Source: Clitopilus passeckerianus (taxonomy: Eukaryota > Basidiomycota > Agaricomycetes > Agaricales > Entolomataceae). Taken from it: a stretch of 64,000 bases of DNA. The stretch covers positions 744,001 through 808,000 of the forward strand of contig CALYLX010000098.1 of NCBI GenBank assembly GCA_944990035.1, written 5' to 3'. The position numbers were made by a program, and so were the translations under genes. The notes beneath the pieces are model-generated. The model was not told the origin of the DNA and searched no databases. It saw only the letters and a list, made by a program, of their open reading frames with translations. Positions 50,089 to 62,091 of this stretch are shown piece after piece. The number at the start of each line of letters is the position of its first letter. Within the stretch, counting starts at the first letter, position 1.

Positions 50089-50685
50089 ATGAGCGTCGAA
50101 GCGCGACAATATGGCGACCTGGCAACCCAGCTCATTATGGAATCACGCAGATCCACCCAGACCGATACCTTGCTAAAGTACAACGACACTCTCGTCCGTT
50201 CCCTCATCCGAGAACAGCGCGATCTCGAGAAAGTCGCAGAACCGCTTGCACTCCAAGAAGCCCCTCCACCTGCCCTCCTTGTCATTGAAACTGCCCTTAA
50301 CAGAAACAAGCGCTGCTTACTTGCATACCATGCCCACCGAACAGATCGTCTTCGCGACATGTATTGGGCTGTCGGCGGTGCTTTACCCCATCTTCTCTCG
50401 AATCAGGACCTCAGAAGCAAGTTGTCTCCGCACGAGGTCGACTTTCTGAGGGAATATCACAACTCGATCATGGAATACCGTGCAGACTTCGCTGATGAGC
50501 TGGATATCATGGCAAGCATCACTCAACCGCCGAAGGATCTGCATGTCCTGGTTCGGGTGGTGAAGGATTGTGGGTGGATACAGACGGAGTTGGGGAATAT
50601 TAATTTCGAGAAGGGGCAGAGGTTTATGGTGAGGAGGGCGGATATTGAGCATTTGATTGTTCAGGGGTACTTGGAGGAGGTTTAG
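50089..50685 (+). CDS. PSF1: GINS complex subunit Psf1
   Basis: A single exon of 198 residues, the usual Psf1 length. The ATG at 50089 gives MSVEARQYGDLATQLIMESR; an in-frame codon upstream at 50059 is less likely because the family begins close to YGDLA. The A domain is helical (RCLLAYHAHRTDRLRDMYW, LSPHEVDFLREYHNSIMEY) and contains the family hallmark in which an NKRCLLAY helix leads to R-x-x-RLR. The short B domain follows (DLHVLVRVVKDCGWIQTELG, then FMVRRADIEHLIVQGYLEEV). Psf1 joins Sld5, Psf2 and Psf3 in GINS, the Cdc45-MCM partner at replication origins and forks in the nucleus. The lack of introns is unusual next to its intron-rich neighbours. Confidence 0.95.
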   Translation: MSVEARQYGDLATQLIMESRRSTQTDTLLKYNDTLVRSLIREQRDLEKVAEPLALQEAPPPALLVIETALNRNKRCLLAYHAHRTDRLRDMYWAVGGALPHLLSNQDLRSKLSPHEVDFLREYHNSIMEYRADFADELDIMASITQPPKDLHVLVRVVKDCGWIQTELGNINFEKGQRFMVRRADIEHLIVQGYLEEV

Positions 50686-51117
50686 GCGATGAATTGGATA
50701 TTCTCGCTGCGAATGACCTCGCGATCCCAGGATCAAACGGAATGCTTGACGAAGAAGTCCTTCCAGAAGCTACCATTCTACCGTTGGTCATCTAAGGCTT
50801 ATTGGAGCGGGTGGACGCGATATGGGCCGTTGCTTCAAGCACATTCTGTCCAGCTTGAGCAGGATTGAGGTGTACGCCGTGATTCGTGGAGAGAATGGGC
50901 TTGCACGCTCCACACATAGATCGGACACCTACTGGTCGAATAACCCTTTCTTTGTCCTTTCTAGCCTAGAGAAATGATATTATATGGTAGTGAAAGCCAA
51001 CCATTTTTGATTTAGTTGGTACACAGCAAGTCGACGCGTGAGATCACTGTAAAGCGCCCAATCTGCTGACTACAGCACTCATCACCTCCTTCTCTTCTTA
51101 CCACCATTCGAACCGAC
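50686..51117. other. Intergenic stretch, PSF1 3' side and ULA1 promoter
   Basis: About 430 bases with no gene. A pyrimidine-rich segment (CATCACCTCCTTCTCTTCTT) just before the ULA1 start is typical of fungal core promoters. Confidence 0.45.
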
Positions 51118-53018
51118 ATGACTCACGAATCCCAGGACATAGAGGCAGCGACGACTGCTGTTGTTACTGAGTAAGAGCATCGCTCTATTGCATCGACTTA
51201 GCTTGCTGAAAGAGACCAACAGTGGCGCACCTGATAGCAAGTCCAGACGATATGATCGTCAGCTAAGGTATGTCCAACGCGTAAATGTATGCACAGAACA
51301 ACACTCCTATATTCTCTCCCAAAGGCTATGGGCAGCTACAGGCCAAGCTGCTCTTGAAAACTCGCGAATCCTAGTGATCGGTGGCTCGGCCACGTCTACC
51401 TCTGTCCTCAAGAACCTCGTCCTCCCTGGCATCGGACACTTCACAATCCTCGATCATAACCAAGTATCCCCAGAAGATGCAGGCAACAACTTCTTCCTCG
51501 AAGGTCCCTCCAGCATCGGAAAATCACGCGCAGAAGAAGCTGTGCGTTTGTTGGGAGAGCTCAATGATAGTGTGGAAGGTGTACCAGACAAAGCTGATGT
51601 CAAGGAGCTCTTGAAGACCAATCCGGGATATTTCTCGAGCTTCACGGTTGTGATCGCGCATAACTTGGAAGCAACTCTTCTTGAAAAACTGTCAAAGCTG
51701 TTGTGGTCGGACCCGTCCTACCCAATACTTGTGGCGATCAGGTCAGCAGGGTTCTTGGGCGAGTTCTATATCCAGTTCCACGAACATACAAGTACGCCTC
51801 TCCCTTTATTATATTGGCCGGTATAGCTAACGTTAATGAACTAGTCATAGAAAGTCACTCAGAATCGACACCTTCACTCAGGATCGACAAGCCATTCCCT
51901 GCTCTCCTTGAGCATGCACTTTCTCTCGACCTCGCCGCAATGGATCCTACAGATCACGGCCACGTACCATACGTCGTCATTCTCGTCAAGGTTCTAGAGG
52001 AATGGAAGAAATCTGTGAGTTCTCCCTCACCCCCTACTCATCTCACATATCGTCTGACCTATTCACAGCATGACGGCGCTTTCCCCAAAACTCCCGCAGA
52101 GAAGAAGGAATTCAAAGCAAGGATCCTCAGCCTCAAAGTCAAAATCGACGAGGAGAATTTCGACGAAGCAGAGGGTCAAGCATACAGGGCTTGGACAGAC
52201 ACCACTGTCCCGTCCGATATATCCTCGTTATTCAAGGACCCTGCTTTATCGTCCCTTTCACCCTCTTCGTCTCCATTCTTCCACCTCCTGGATGCCCTGC
52301 AGAAGTTCACGTCGCAAGCACCGCATACACTCCCCTTGACGAGCACGTTGCCGGATATGAAGGCTAGCACGGGGAGCTACATTCAGTTGCAGAACCTCTA
52401 CAAAACGAGGGCAGAAGAGGAGAAGAAGCAGTTGAAGGAGTACTTGACTGTTCCTGTGGATGATGCAATTGTGGATTCTTTCGTCAAGAATGCGCATGGG
52501 CTGAAGATTCTGAGGGGGAAGAGGTGGGGATGGAATGATGAAGATTCGAGTGCCTTGGGTTCGTTTTCGCTTTTTCTCATTTGGGTGATTTTGAGGCCTG
52601 ATACACGAGTTGGTTTTTGGTAGCGGAACAGCTGGTGAATAATCCTAAAGCTGCCACTATCCATCTTTCCCTCTCCGCGCTTGCGGTGTTGAAGACCAAG
52701 GAACCTGGCATTGCTCCCAGCATAGAGTCGCTCACCTCCACGGCTCAGGCTTTACTTCCTCCTGGCACGATCCTTCCCGAGGACGAGTGGGCTCAAGCTG
52801 TTGGCGAGATGTACGTATCTATTGACTAATCTCTTTCTTACGTCCATTGACTCGTTCACTGTAGTGCCCGTTCCCCTGACGCCGATCTGCCCAACACGGC
52901 AGCGTTCATCGGAGGGCTGGTGGCTCAGGAGGTGATTAAGATGATAACCAAGCAGTATGTCCCCATTGATGGACATTGTATCTTTGACCTCGTCGAGACC
53001 TGGACTGGGATATTGTAA
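51118..53018 (+). CDS. ULA1: NEDD8-activating enzyme E1 regulatory subunit (Ula1/APPBP1)
   Basis: About eight exons from ATG at 51118 (MTHESQDIEA) to TAA at 53016-53018, roughly 530 residues. The family start SRRYDRQLRLWAATGQAALENS leads to the Rossmann-like core ILVIGGSATSTSVLKNLVLP, HFTILDHNQVSPEDAGNNFF and GKSRAEEAVRLLGELN. Later landmarks are RSAGFLGEFYIQFHEH and the C-terminal NTAAFIGGLVAQEVIKMITKQYVP. Ula1 pairs with Uba3 to form the heterodimeric E1 that adenylates and loads the ubiquitin-like protein Rub1/NEDD8 for cullin modification. Like others of its kind it lacks the catalytic Cys, which Uba3 supplies. The exon ending near 52560 may be read through into a short intron before AEQLVNNPKAATIHL. 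Confidence 0.95.
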
Positions 53019-53277
53019 TGACTCGGAATTCCGTTGATAGAAGCAAGTAGATCAAGAGAAATGTGTACCATAGGAGTTGGATCTTCAATCGAGGTTGATA
53101 ATGTAGATAATCTGATGACTTTCGAAAGAGACAGACGACGAGGTTGAGATAGTATGAAATTCAAGGTATATATTCGTACAGTACTACAACAGGGCAAAGC
53201 AGGTCAGTAACTCGGTAACTCAGTAAGTAATTCATTAAAATGTGGCCAGATCCAAAGCAAAAATTAGGGGCTGGAGG

Positions 53278-54426
53278 TCATGTAGCCGCAATGGGTTCTT
53301 GTCCTGCAATTGATGTCATCGATCTATTACTACTCCTCGGAGCTCGTGAGCGAGCCGGCGACTGCCTACTATGTGCGCCACTCGCAAAGCTAGACGATTC
53401 CCAGACGAGACTGAGTCCGCTTCCCGGACTTCCTGTACCAGCTGGCTCAGACGGGGTAGTAGGCGGTGATAAAATATGGCTTGTAGATCCGCGGAATGAG
53501 CTCGTGGCAGTTGACGAGGAGTGGCTTGACCAGAAGTTATCGTAGGTCAGGGAGGCTGCGGATGCGAAGCTCCTTGAGCTATCGGTGGTGGAGGTGCTAG
53601 ATTGGGGTTTGGACATCCGGGAATAGTAGCCTGGGGATGGAGGGACGTTAACGTTAGGCTGGGATGTGGAGCTCCAGGTTGAGGTGGGTGAGCCTGTGGA
53701 TACGAGGAGGGTGTCCGTCCGCTGGAGAGAATTTGAGGTAGAAGGTCCGGGTGGGTTCATGGGCGACATGGAACGCTTTATATCGTCATCGGTGTCCATT
53801 TGGATAAGGGACTTCAGGTCAGCTACGGTGATGGACGGCCGGGGCGTGTTCGCGGTGGAATTGTGCGCAAGGATTGGTGTGCCCGCGGCGGGTGTATGAT
53901 ACCGGGATTGGGATTGTGGGTCCTCCCTAGGGCTTAGAGGTTCTGTAGCTGTTGTGGCGCTTGTTTGGGTCCGTGATAAAGGAGAAGCTCCCAGCCTGAA
54001 GGAAACGGTAGATTGTGAAAGGCTACCATTTGCAACGGTAGGCGAACCCTCTCGTTGGGTGGTAGCAAGTAAGGAAGGTGAGGGATACGGCTGGGTACCC
54101 CTCACCTGCGAATGATGGAAATAAAGGTTTTCCACTTCGTTCAAATTTTGCTTTTGCTAGAAAGAAATATTAGATGAGGTTTAGGATCGGTTATGGCCAA
54201 AGAACGAACCCAGCCATGATCCACTTTAAGTCGGGCATATTGAAGCCGGAGTTGTAATTGCCGTGAAAGCTATAGATAAAGCTGCAATCAATATTTTGCA
54301 TAGCCAATTTCGCGTGCGACATACATGAGTAGCTTTTGCCCGTTCTATCGTCTGCCTCCGACGCCTATCTTGCTCATGAACTATATTCGCGCTGGTTGCG
54401 GGGATGTTTGCCGTTGTAGCTGCCAT
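53278..54426 (-). CDS. Ser/Thr-rich protein with a short conserved helical N-terminus
   Basis: Three exons from ATG at 54426: a first exon ending ATHVC at about 54323 (or ATH with donor near 54325), a second at about 54283-54225 (LSRQLQLRLQYARLKVDHGW), and a third from about 54156 to the stop at 53278. All joins stay in phase. The N-terminus is a charged helix (EQDRRRRQTIERAKATH). It runs on into QKQNLNEVENLYFHHSQ, which looks like the only folded or conserved part. The remaining 270 residues are Ser/Thr/Pro-rich with many SP/TP sites (PLSPRED, SPPTTPS), suggesting a phosphorylated disordered regulator. No enzyme or DNA-binding motif is seen. It is divergent from the 3-HAO gene, 323 bases apart. 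Confidence 0.65.
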
Positions 54427-54749
54427 AGTCGTTTTTGAGCCCTCAAAAGTCACAGACTGCTAGATTAAAGTATATAGAGGCAGGGAATAGATGCAAGCAC
54501 AGTCGTTACAGGCAAAGAGCCCGTCTACCAGACTCCGAACTGGGTGGCGGAGGAAACACGCAAGTTTGAAAAACCTTGAAACCGCACGTGTAGAGCTAAT
54601 CACGCGACTGCTAATACCGGTCACGTGAAGATATCCCGATTTGGAAAGCGCGTTATCAATGACAACACTAGATGACGGCATCCCATGTGCAGCATCTCCA
54701 AACGCCGTCGAGTCAGTCTCTTCGTCTCTTGCTCTGAAGAATAGCTACT
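54427..54749. promoter_or_regulatory. Shared intergenic promoter region, divergent genes
   Basis: 323 bases lie between two start codons pointing away from each other (54426 minus and 54750 plus). Both promoters must lie in or near it. No clear TATA box is seen on either side. Confidence 0.5.
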
Positions 54750-55454
54750 ATGCCTCTGGGACCCCCTCTTAACTTCAAGAAGTGGCTTTCTGAGAATGAA
54801 AATCTTTTGCAGCCTCCAGTCAACAATTTCTGTCTCTACAAAGGAGGTGACTTCATCGTGATGGCTGTGGGCGGCCCTAATCAAAGGAACGATTACCATG
54901 TCAATCAGACAGAGGTCAGCAGTGCAATTGGCAGCCGCAACTTCAAAGGGAACTCAATATCTGGTCTTTGACTGAAATAGGAATGGTTCTATCAACACAA
55001 AGGCGGGATGCTCCTAAGGGTTGTGGACGACGATGTATTCAGAGATATCCGAATTGAAGAGGGCGAGATGTTTTTGCTACCTGGTAGATTCATCGTGTCC
55101 TTGACGCCTTAGAAGCTGTGCTCATCTCCCTCGCTCGGTAGAAAATACCCCTCATAACCCGGTTCGGTACGCGGATACCATCGGGCTTGTGGTCGAGAGA
55201 GTCAGGCCCGCAGATTCTGTAGGCGAGTACTCAGAACATTCTTGATCTCAGGAGTTGCTCATACGCAGTACTTGACAGATCGACTGCGCTGGTACTGTCA
55301 GTCAGGAGAGCATAAAGAACCAACAATTATATACGAAGAGTCATTCCACGTCACAGACCTCGGTACTCAGTTGAAGCCGGTCATACAGAGGTGGATGTCG
55401 AACGAAGACCTTCGCAAATGCAAGGCTTGTGGCAAGGTGGCAGATCCGAAGTAA
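54750..55454 (+). CDS. BNA1: 3-hydroxyanthranilate 3,4-dioxygenase
   Basis: Four exons, 54750-54914, 54981-55083, 55142-55218 and 55269-55454, join in phase to give 176 residues, matching yeast Bna1. It opens the ring of 3-hydroxyanthranilate in the kynurenine route from tryptophan to quinolinate and NAD, in the cytosol. The cupin fold shows its iron ligands in [17 protein letters not shown] (His50, Glu56) and NTPHNPVR (His94). The C-terminal DRLRWYC and CKACGK stretch resembles the rubredoxin-like zinc site found in fungal and bacterial 3-HAO. The expected second Cys after RWYC appears as Ser-Gly-Glu-His here, so this site may be altered. Confidence 0.93.
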
Positions 55455-56403
55455 TCACACCTGGGCCCATGTTTTTATTTCTATCCTTATTTTCTGTTAT
55501 CCCAACATAGAAACGTCCTCCACCCGTATACGTTCGACCGAAACTCCCCAAGCTTCCAAGACGCAATCTAACGCGAGATTGATCCAAATCTGCGATGACA
55601 ATTCCGCCGCCGACACACGTTCTCTGAAATCGGTGTGTTGCGTTCGGGACTGTCCCGCGATGCAACACCCTTCCTAGTGGGTCAGCTGGTCAACTCAATG
55701 TTCCAAGACGGGTTAGTCTTTCAAGGCTATCCCGCCACTATCTCTGTTGGCAGATATTTTCAGGCAAGGATGTTGCATCCTGTCGGTAAATGCCAAAAAT
55801 TTGAGAAATAAGCGCTGTCCCGATACTGCGGCTTCCCAGATTCACGATTAGACGTCGAGAAAATTTCTGATTCTATTCACGGGATCTCTCCTTTCACTGC
55901 CTCGATGGGGCGCGCTATTCTGTTTCTCTATTTCGTGGTTTGAACGGACCTCGGGGAACGGGATCATCTGTGCCGTAGATCGCTTAATAAGACTATCACA
56001 CTGCCACGACTATTTGATCGGTCCAACCCAGGCCTGCCTCCTTTTCTCTCGTCTTTCACATCCAAAATTCTGCTTTTGCTCGTCTTTTGCTACATATCTT
56101 GTTCGGCTCACTAGCATCTACTCCCTCTAGGCTGCTAAACTCATATCAGGCTAAGTACGGGCACGAGGTTCTTGCAGACAAATCTGGACTCCGCCGACTG
56201 GCACAGCAATTTTAGCAGATGTCCTGGAATAGAACAAAACAAATCTTCCATTCATGCTGTCATTTGCAAGGCCCCAGTTCCACATTGGTCCATCATCTAT
56301 TTCATTACGCATCAGGGCGATGATGGGATATGTTCGCTCCTGAAATGGCGACATTACGAAGCGGGTTGCCGGGATCTCTGAGCAGGGTCTGGGTCTGGGG
56401 AGA
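55455..56403. other. Intergenic stretch, no gene seen
   Basis: About 950 bases between 3-HAO and the SYGS-repeat gene. Frames of up to 95 codons carry no recognisable domain. Confidence 0.5.
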
Positions 56404-56410
56404 TATAAAA
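56404..56410 (+). promoter_or_regulatory. TATA box of the SYGS-repeat gene
   Basis: TATAAAA, 93 bases upstream of the ATG at 56503. A strong TATA box fits the strongly inducible expression known for DDR48-type genes. Confidence 0.6.
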
Positions 56411-56502
56411 TGGGTTGAACCGATCTTGGTTGAAGCATCGTCTTCGGACTCTCAGATCCTGAACAACTAGCTCTTGCATCTCTATCGTATCTCTTCTTAG
56501 CT

Positions 56503-57517
56503 ATGTCTTACAACCGCGACAACGATAACGATTCCTATGGCTCCGGCAACAACGACAGCTACGGCAGTCGTAAGAACAAGTACGCTCCTCTCTACAGGTT
56601 GATATCTCGCAGACGTTCTGATACTGGATTTCTCTGTCAGTGACAACAACAACACGGGAGGCTTCAATGACAACGACAACGACTCCTACGGTTCCAAGAA
56701 CAAGCGTGATAACAACAACGATTCCTACGGTTCCAGCAACAACGACTCCTATGGATCGTCTAACCGCCGCAAGGACGACGACAATGATAACTCGAACTCC
56801 TACGGCTCTAACAACAACGACAATGATAACTCGTATGGCTCCAAGACGAACAAGAGCAACGACTCGTACGGCTCATCCAACAACGATTCGTATGGATCGT
56901 CCAACAATGATTCTTATGGCTCGTCCAACCGCCGCGATAACGACAACGACAATAGCTATGGTTCCAAGAACAAGGATAACGATAGCTACGGTTCTTCCAA
57001 CAACGACAGCTACGGTTCCAAGAAGAGCGACAACTATGGTTCCTCCAACAACGACACTTACGGCTCCTCCAACCGTAACGACAACAACGATAGCTATGGC
57101 TCTTCTAACAAGAACAAGGACAGCAACGATTCCAGCTACAGCTCTTCCAACAACGATAGCTACGGTTCCTCCAATAACAGCAGCAACAATGATAGCTATG
57201 GCTCGAGCAACACCTCGTCTTATGGATCTGGCAACAACAATAACAACAACAACAACACCTCCTCGAACCAGAGTGACTGGGTCGACAAGGGCGTCTCGTA
57301 TGCCTCTAAGCAAGCGGGTTACAACCTCGTGAGTATTGCCAGCAGCGTACTCTGTATACTATATCTCATACAAACTCCCTTTAGGATGAGGCAACTGCCG
57401 ACAAGATCGGCGATGGTCTCAGGGAGGGCTTCAAGAAGTTCGGAGGAGGATGTAAGTTCTTGATTCGTTTCGCCCCAACCTTTCTTAATAACCTCTCATC
57501 TTTCAGTCGGAAACTAA
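56503..57517 (+). CDS. DDR48-like SYGS-repeat disordered protein
   Basis: Four exons, 56503-56579, 56641-57328, 57385-57451 and 57507-57517, join in phase to give 280 residues. About 225 residues consist of irregular repeats of N/D-rich spacers and SYGSS or SYGSK, such as SNNDSYGSSNNDSYGSSN. The C-terminus is non-repetitive (DWVDKGVSYASKQAGYNLD, then DKIGDGLREGFKKFGGG) and amphipathic. The repeat type resembles yeast and Candida Ddr48, a stress-induced hydrophilic protein; its exact role is not settled. No signal peptide is present, so it is probably cytosolic. The Asn/Tyr/Ser/Gly content is prion-like and could favour condensate formation. The last exon is only 11 bases. Confidence 0.8.
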
Positions 57518-58072
57518 GGGCACTCGGGTGAATGGAGCGCTTAACATCGGAATGGACACTGTAAAATATGGAATTAGGAATTATTCTCGCATTTCTTGAT
57601 AACAAATGTTGTATTTCGGCTTGTATATTCTCGTAAACTACAAATCAAGAATTCGTATTCGAACTAGCGTGTACCACTCATGAGGAGGCCGGGCCGTTCC
57701 TCCAAACAGTCTATTTAGCCCTCCCCCTTCCATGCCTTGCATGCTCAGGCTAAAGCGAACAGTGCCACCAACATCGGGGAGGATTCAGGTCCCTGATGAA
57801 GGCGTCTCGATCTTGAACGAGTGCCACAAAGGCCACAAATCCGATAGGGATGATATCAGCCTTGGAAGTATGTACTCCTTTTGGGGGGCGGTAAATCAAG
57901 CTGGTTTTAGAGCGCAAGGCTCAACCCGCTTGCTGGGATGCCACACAAAATATCTAAGTAATAGGGATCTTTGGTTTTCTACTTTATACTACTACTAATA
58001 TAATCACGCGAACCGAAGCTACAAGCGCGAATCTAATCTACACTATCAGTGGGGCCTCCATCCTCAGTGCCA
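57518..58072. other. Intergenic stretch, no gene seen
   Basis: About 550 bases holding the 3' ends of two convergent genes. No gene-like frame. Confidence 0.5.
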
Positions 58073-60929
58073 CTAAAGGGCGACTGGCGCACTACCACAT
58101 CCGCTCTTCGCTGAACCAAACATCTTCCCTAGGTAACCATTGATGCAACCCAAAAGGTTTGCCGTCGTTGATTGCCTCTTCTGCTCTCCCTGTTCCTCCC
58201 CCGTCTCGAAAACTGACCGTACTGGCTCGGGATCCTCCTGTACATTGGGAACAGACAGGGGCTCCGAGTCGTTGCAACTAGGCACTTGCACCCCAGGTGC
58301 AGGAACGCCCGAAGCAAGTCGACGGCGGACGGGTATGGGGGTGTATCTATCATCGTCGGAGGACCTTGTCGACGTGTATGATAATCGGGAGGCGGTGGGG
58401 GAGCGACATTCTCTATCTTCCCAGCTATACCGCTCGCCACCTTGACCACGGCCTCTTTTCAGAGGGGTGTCTGGCAGCTTCGGACTCCTCCTTCCTTCTT
58501 CCTCCACTTGGTTTTCCTTCCTTTTATTGTCTTCAGCTCCCCTCTTGGCCGCTATTCTCTCCTTCTGCTTCGCCTCCTCCTCCGCAGCTTTTTCGTACTC
58601 CCGCTTCCTCGTTTCTTCTTCCAGTTTCTCCTGATACTCGCGACGAGCCCGGAGGTTCTTTAGCTCGTCCGTATACCCAGCACCCTTGATGAAGGACTTC
58701 TCGTATGCCTGCTTCCGCACTTGTAGAGGCTTTACTGTGCGAGAAGGTGGTGGCGTAAGATGATCCACGGCGGTGGGCGTAGGAGGGTATCTAGAGGTGA
58801 CGGGCATGGACATCGCCAAGGTAGTATGAGAAGTCGTGGGCGTGAAGGTTAGATGCCTGTCCAGCGGAGGGGAAGCGTCGCTAGAAGTTGGTGTTGGTGT
58901 CGAATCATCAACGTCTCGAGTGAAAATGTCCAGCCCTCCATAAGGTTCTTCATCTGCCACTGTAGTCCCTCCCGTTGCCCTTACAGCCCGTCGAAGGGGT
59001 GGTTGCGCTCTAGTCTCCTCCCACACCTCCACAACTGCCGAGCTTGGCTTTGGAGCCGCCACATAGCTCATCACAGGTTTCTTGGCTTTGGGAGGTTGAA
59101 GGTAGGTGATAGGCACAGATTGGATGGGTGATTCTCCGCCTTGGCGTACGCCTGCGGCAGAAAGGATATCCACCTTGTCGGATTTCTGCTCATTCTGACT
59201 GGCGAAGGGAGCCCGAGTATCTTTCGCGACGAGAACCTGGTTGGAAGGAGGTGGCGGAGGTGGTGGTGCCAGGGTGAACAAAGAACTGTCGACTGCGGGC
59301 AAAACACCCTCGTTGATCCTCTCCTCAATCTCCTCCAAAAGTTTCTGGGCCGTCGGACTGAAAAACACTTCTTCGTCGTTCTTGTAGTCGGTCTTTCCAG
59401 TGTTGCCCACACAGCCGGCGCCGGAGATATTCTTCTTCTTAGGCGCCAATAGCTTCGCGATGGCACTACCGAACTTCTTGAAGGCACTTGGTTTGACTTT
59501 AACCTGCTCGACCTCAACCGGGCTGCACATGGCCTCATCCAGCTTGGGCGACGTGTACGTGTAAGAAGGCAAAGGGTTCGTCCAGTCCTCGTATACGCCC
59601 CCAGCAATATTAGGGGGATGAGCCATTGGGGCCTTGGGAAGAGGGGCGAGGAAGGGGATCCACGGAGCCTGGTGTTCTTTCCTGGCAATTTGGTCCCAGT
59701 CGACGCCTTTGAAGAAGTTATGGCCCTTGATTTGCTCGATGGAGAGCCTGGTGCGAAGGTCTTTGGTAAGCATGCCGATGAGCAGCGCCTTCGCGTCGTC
59801 AGATACTAAGTCGGTGGGCTTAAATTCGAGTCGGTCGTGCTGGATACTATAGGCGATCTGGACGGAGTCCGTAGTTGCATCACCGAAGGGGAGCTGAAAG
59901 GGAATTGTGAGCATATAGTTCGTTGAGAGAATGGGAATAGACCGACCCTTCCTGTGAGCATCAGATAGAGGACAACCCCAACCGACCATAGATCTTCCTC
60001 GTCATTATATTCCTTCCCTGCGGAACGCAGAGGCGACATGTAGTGGGGCGTGCCGCAGATTTCGTTCGTCTTGAGATACGGAGCCGGGATATCGGTGAGG
60101 AAGGCCCCAGAGTCGCAGTCATCATCCACATCGAAGGCAAACGAGGCATCGGGGGTGTCAAGAGCTTCGCATCCTTCAGCGGCCTCTAACTTCTTCGCGA
60201 ATCCATAATCGGTCAACCGCAGATGGCCTTGGGAGTCGATGAGGATGTTGGCAGGTTTGATGTCTCTATGTATGATCCGGGCCTGCCTGAGTTCCTCGAC
60301 AGCTAGGATCTAAATAAGAAAAGGGGTAAGCGGCTGGTAGTTTGATTTAGAATAGGTAGCTGACCAGTTGAGCGCCATAGATCCTCGTGCGGTCCTCGTC
60401 GAAGGATTTGCAACGAGCAAGCTCCAGCGCCATATCTCCTCCGGGCATAAATTCCTAGAAAAAGAATGAACCTTGAGCTAGCTGTGTCATGGATACCTTG
60501 GACAAGAAGCACATACGGTAACGATGTAATAGTTCTTGGAATCATGGAAGCTCGCTAGGACGGGTAACAAAAACGACTTTCCCCCATCTTTCCCAATCGT
60601 AGCTTGGATTCGTTGTTCGTTTGCAGCATCGTCAATGTTCGTTCCGGTCTTGGGGATGATCTTCAGGGCAACATGTTTGTCGGTGATGAATTCCTGTGCG
60701 AGGTATACGATGCTGCTGTCGCCCTTGTTGATGAATTTCATGAACTCGAAGTCTTGTGCAGTCCTCTTGATAGTGATAATGAGACTGATAGGGATAGGCT
60801 TGATGTGCTTGGAAGGCGAAACGTAGCGAAGCCCATAAGAGGGAGCAGCGCGAGACTAAGGAGCGGAGTCAGCCATCGACCGATGAGTAGTAGAAGGCAT
60901 ATACTTACAGCAATAGTAGGAGTATACAT
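58073..60929 (-). CDS. Protein kinase with atypical activation segment and long disordered tail
   Basis: Five exons from ATG at 60929 (MYTPTIA) to TAG at 58075-58073, roughly 880 residues. The kinase domain spans about residues 40-340: glycine loop NKGDSSIVYLA, VALKIIPK with the ATP-binding Lys, EFMPGGDM hinge, catalytic HRDIKPANIL, TDYGFAKKL in place of DFG, and DLWSVGVVLYLMLTGR. HDRLEFKP and LTKDLRTRLSIEQIKGHNFF close the C-lobe. The C-terminal half is Pro/Ser-rich with a charged coiled coil (EKLEEETRKREYEKAAEEEA). The plan is AGC/CAMK-like. Two oddities stand out: an Asp-rich insert of about 30 residues after DYG, and MSPLRSAG where kinases have APE, so the Glu that ties the segment to the C-lobe is missing. 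It may be a weak kinase. Confidence 0.85.
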
Positions 60930-62091
60930 GTCTAAAATTATAAAAGAATGTAATGTAAAAAGAACGTAGTATTCGTGAAAGTAGAAGGCTTGGGGGGCTG
61001 AGAGATTGCTTGAGGTTGTCGAAGTGGGAGAACAGGTGGAACGATAGGTGAATTAGCCGCTTGGTCGCATTCTTAAGGAATAACGCGTTCAAGGCTGGAC
61101 TGGCTTGCATAATGAGAGACCCGTTCATCTCGAAATGTCAGCTCCAGTTATTTTGGAGGTCGACGCGTCTTCCCGATTTGGGTTCGCGTTTGTTTGGCGA
61201 TGTTTGTTGGCGAAGCCAGTTCAGATTGACAACTGCACAAGTGGCAAGCAAAGGGCCGTTTGAATCTTGACCCTTGACCTGCGCATTTTCCAAAGATATT
61301 CATAGGATCCAGGCTCTATCTTCCGATGTGTTAAAGGGCGGAGGGCCAAGCCTGGTCAGGAGCCTGATCCATGAGCCTGACCATGGGGGAGGAATGTATT
61401 TTGACTTGATTTTGACTGTCAAATCGATTCGCTGGTGCATAGTAGCCCACACTGGTTTCTGTTGGAGGGCGGTCCAGCTCTCATTGATAGGCTTTTGAGC
61501 TCTAAGGAGAGAAGGTTGGCCTTTCAACGGTTATGGCACCCGGACATGGTTCTCTGTGGAATCTTCCGCAGTAAAGGACAAGTGAGGGGATGAGAGGAGC
61601 AACACCAGAAGAAAGTCGCATGCTACGGCGGAACCAGCATTCCGGGTGACAGTATGCATGATCTCGGCGACTTTGGCAGGAGGTGCAAGAGGACGAAAGA
61701 AGAAAGGCGCTTGACTGAAAAAGGCAAGGGAAGCTCTTAGTAAACATGAACAAATACAAATCCATATTCTTCCTGTCACTCAACACCTTCGCTTTCTCCA
61801 GTCGTTCAAGGTTTCTTACGGAAAACCTATGCTTGTTCGTTGATAAAAAAACGAGAAAACCAAAGCGTAGTCAAATTTTAAAGAGGCTTATTTGAAGTGT
61901 AGCCCAAAAAGAGCTTGAAAGAAAGTGCTCGCACGGTTTTATCGTGCCTTCAATATGACAGAAAATGACAGGGAAGGCAGTTTGGCCGAGCTCACGATCT
62001 GGAGCTGGCTTTGTTATAACTAGTGGCCGCCCACTTTAGGGCCAGACTCTGTCCTCTGTCTTGTCCAAGCCTCCAGCCTCATTTCTTGGTC
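60930..62091. other. Intergenic stretch between divergent genes
   Basis: About 1.16 kb between the kinase and methyltransferase starts. Frames of 70-95 codons at 61061-61786 have no recognisable domain. Confidence 0.45.

Noticed and set aside
56640..57332. 230-codon Thr-rich open frame, plus the Val-rich antisense frame
   Set aside because: They are shifted readings of the SYGS repeats. The frame continuing into the conserved C-terminal exons is the one annotated.
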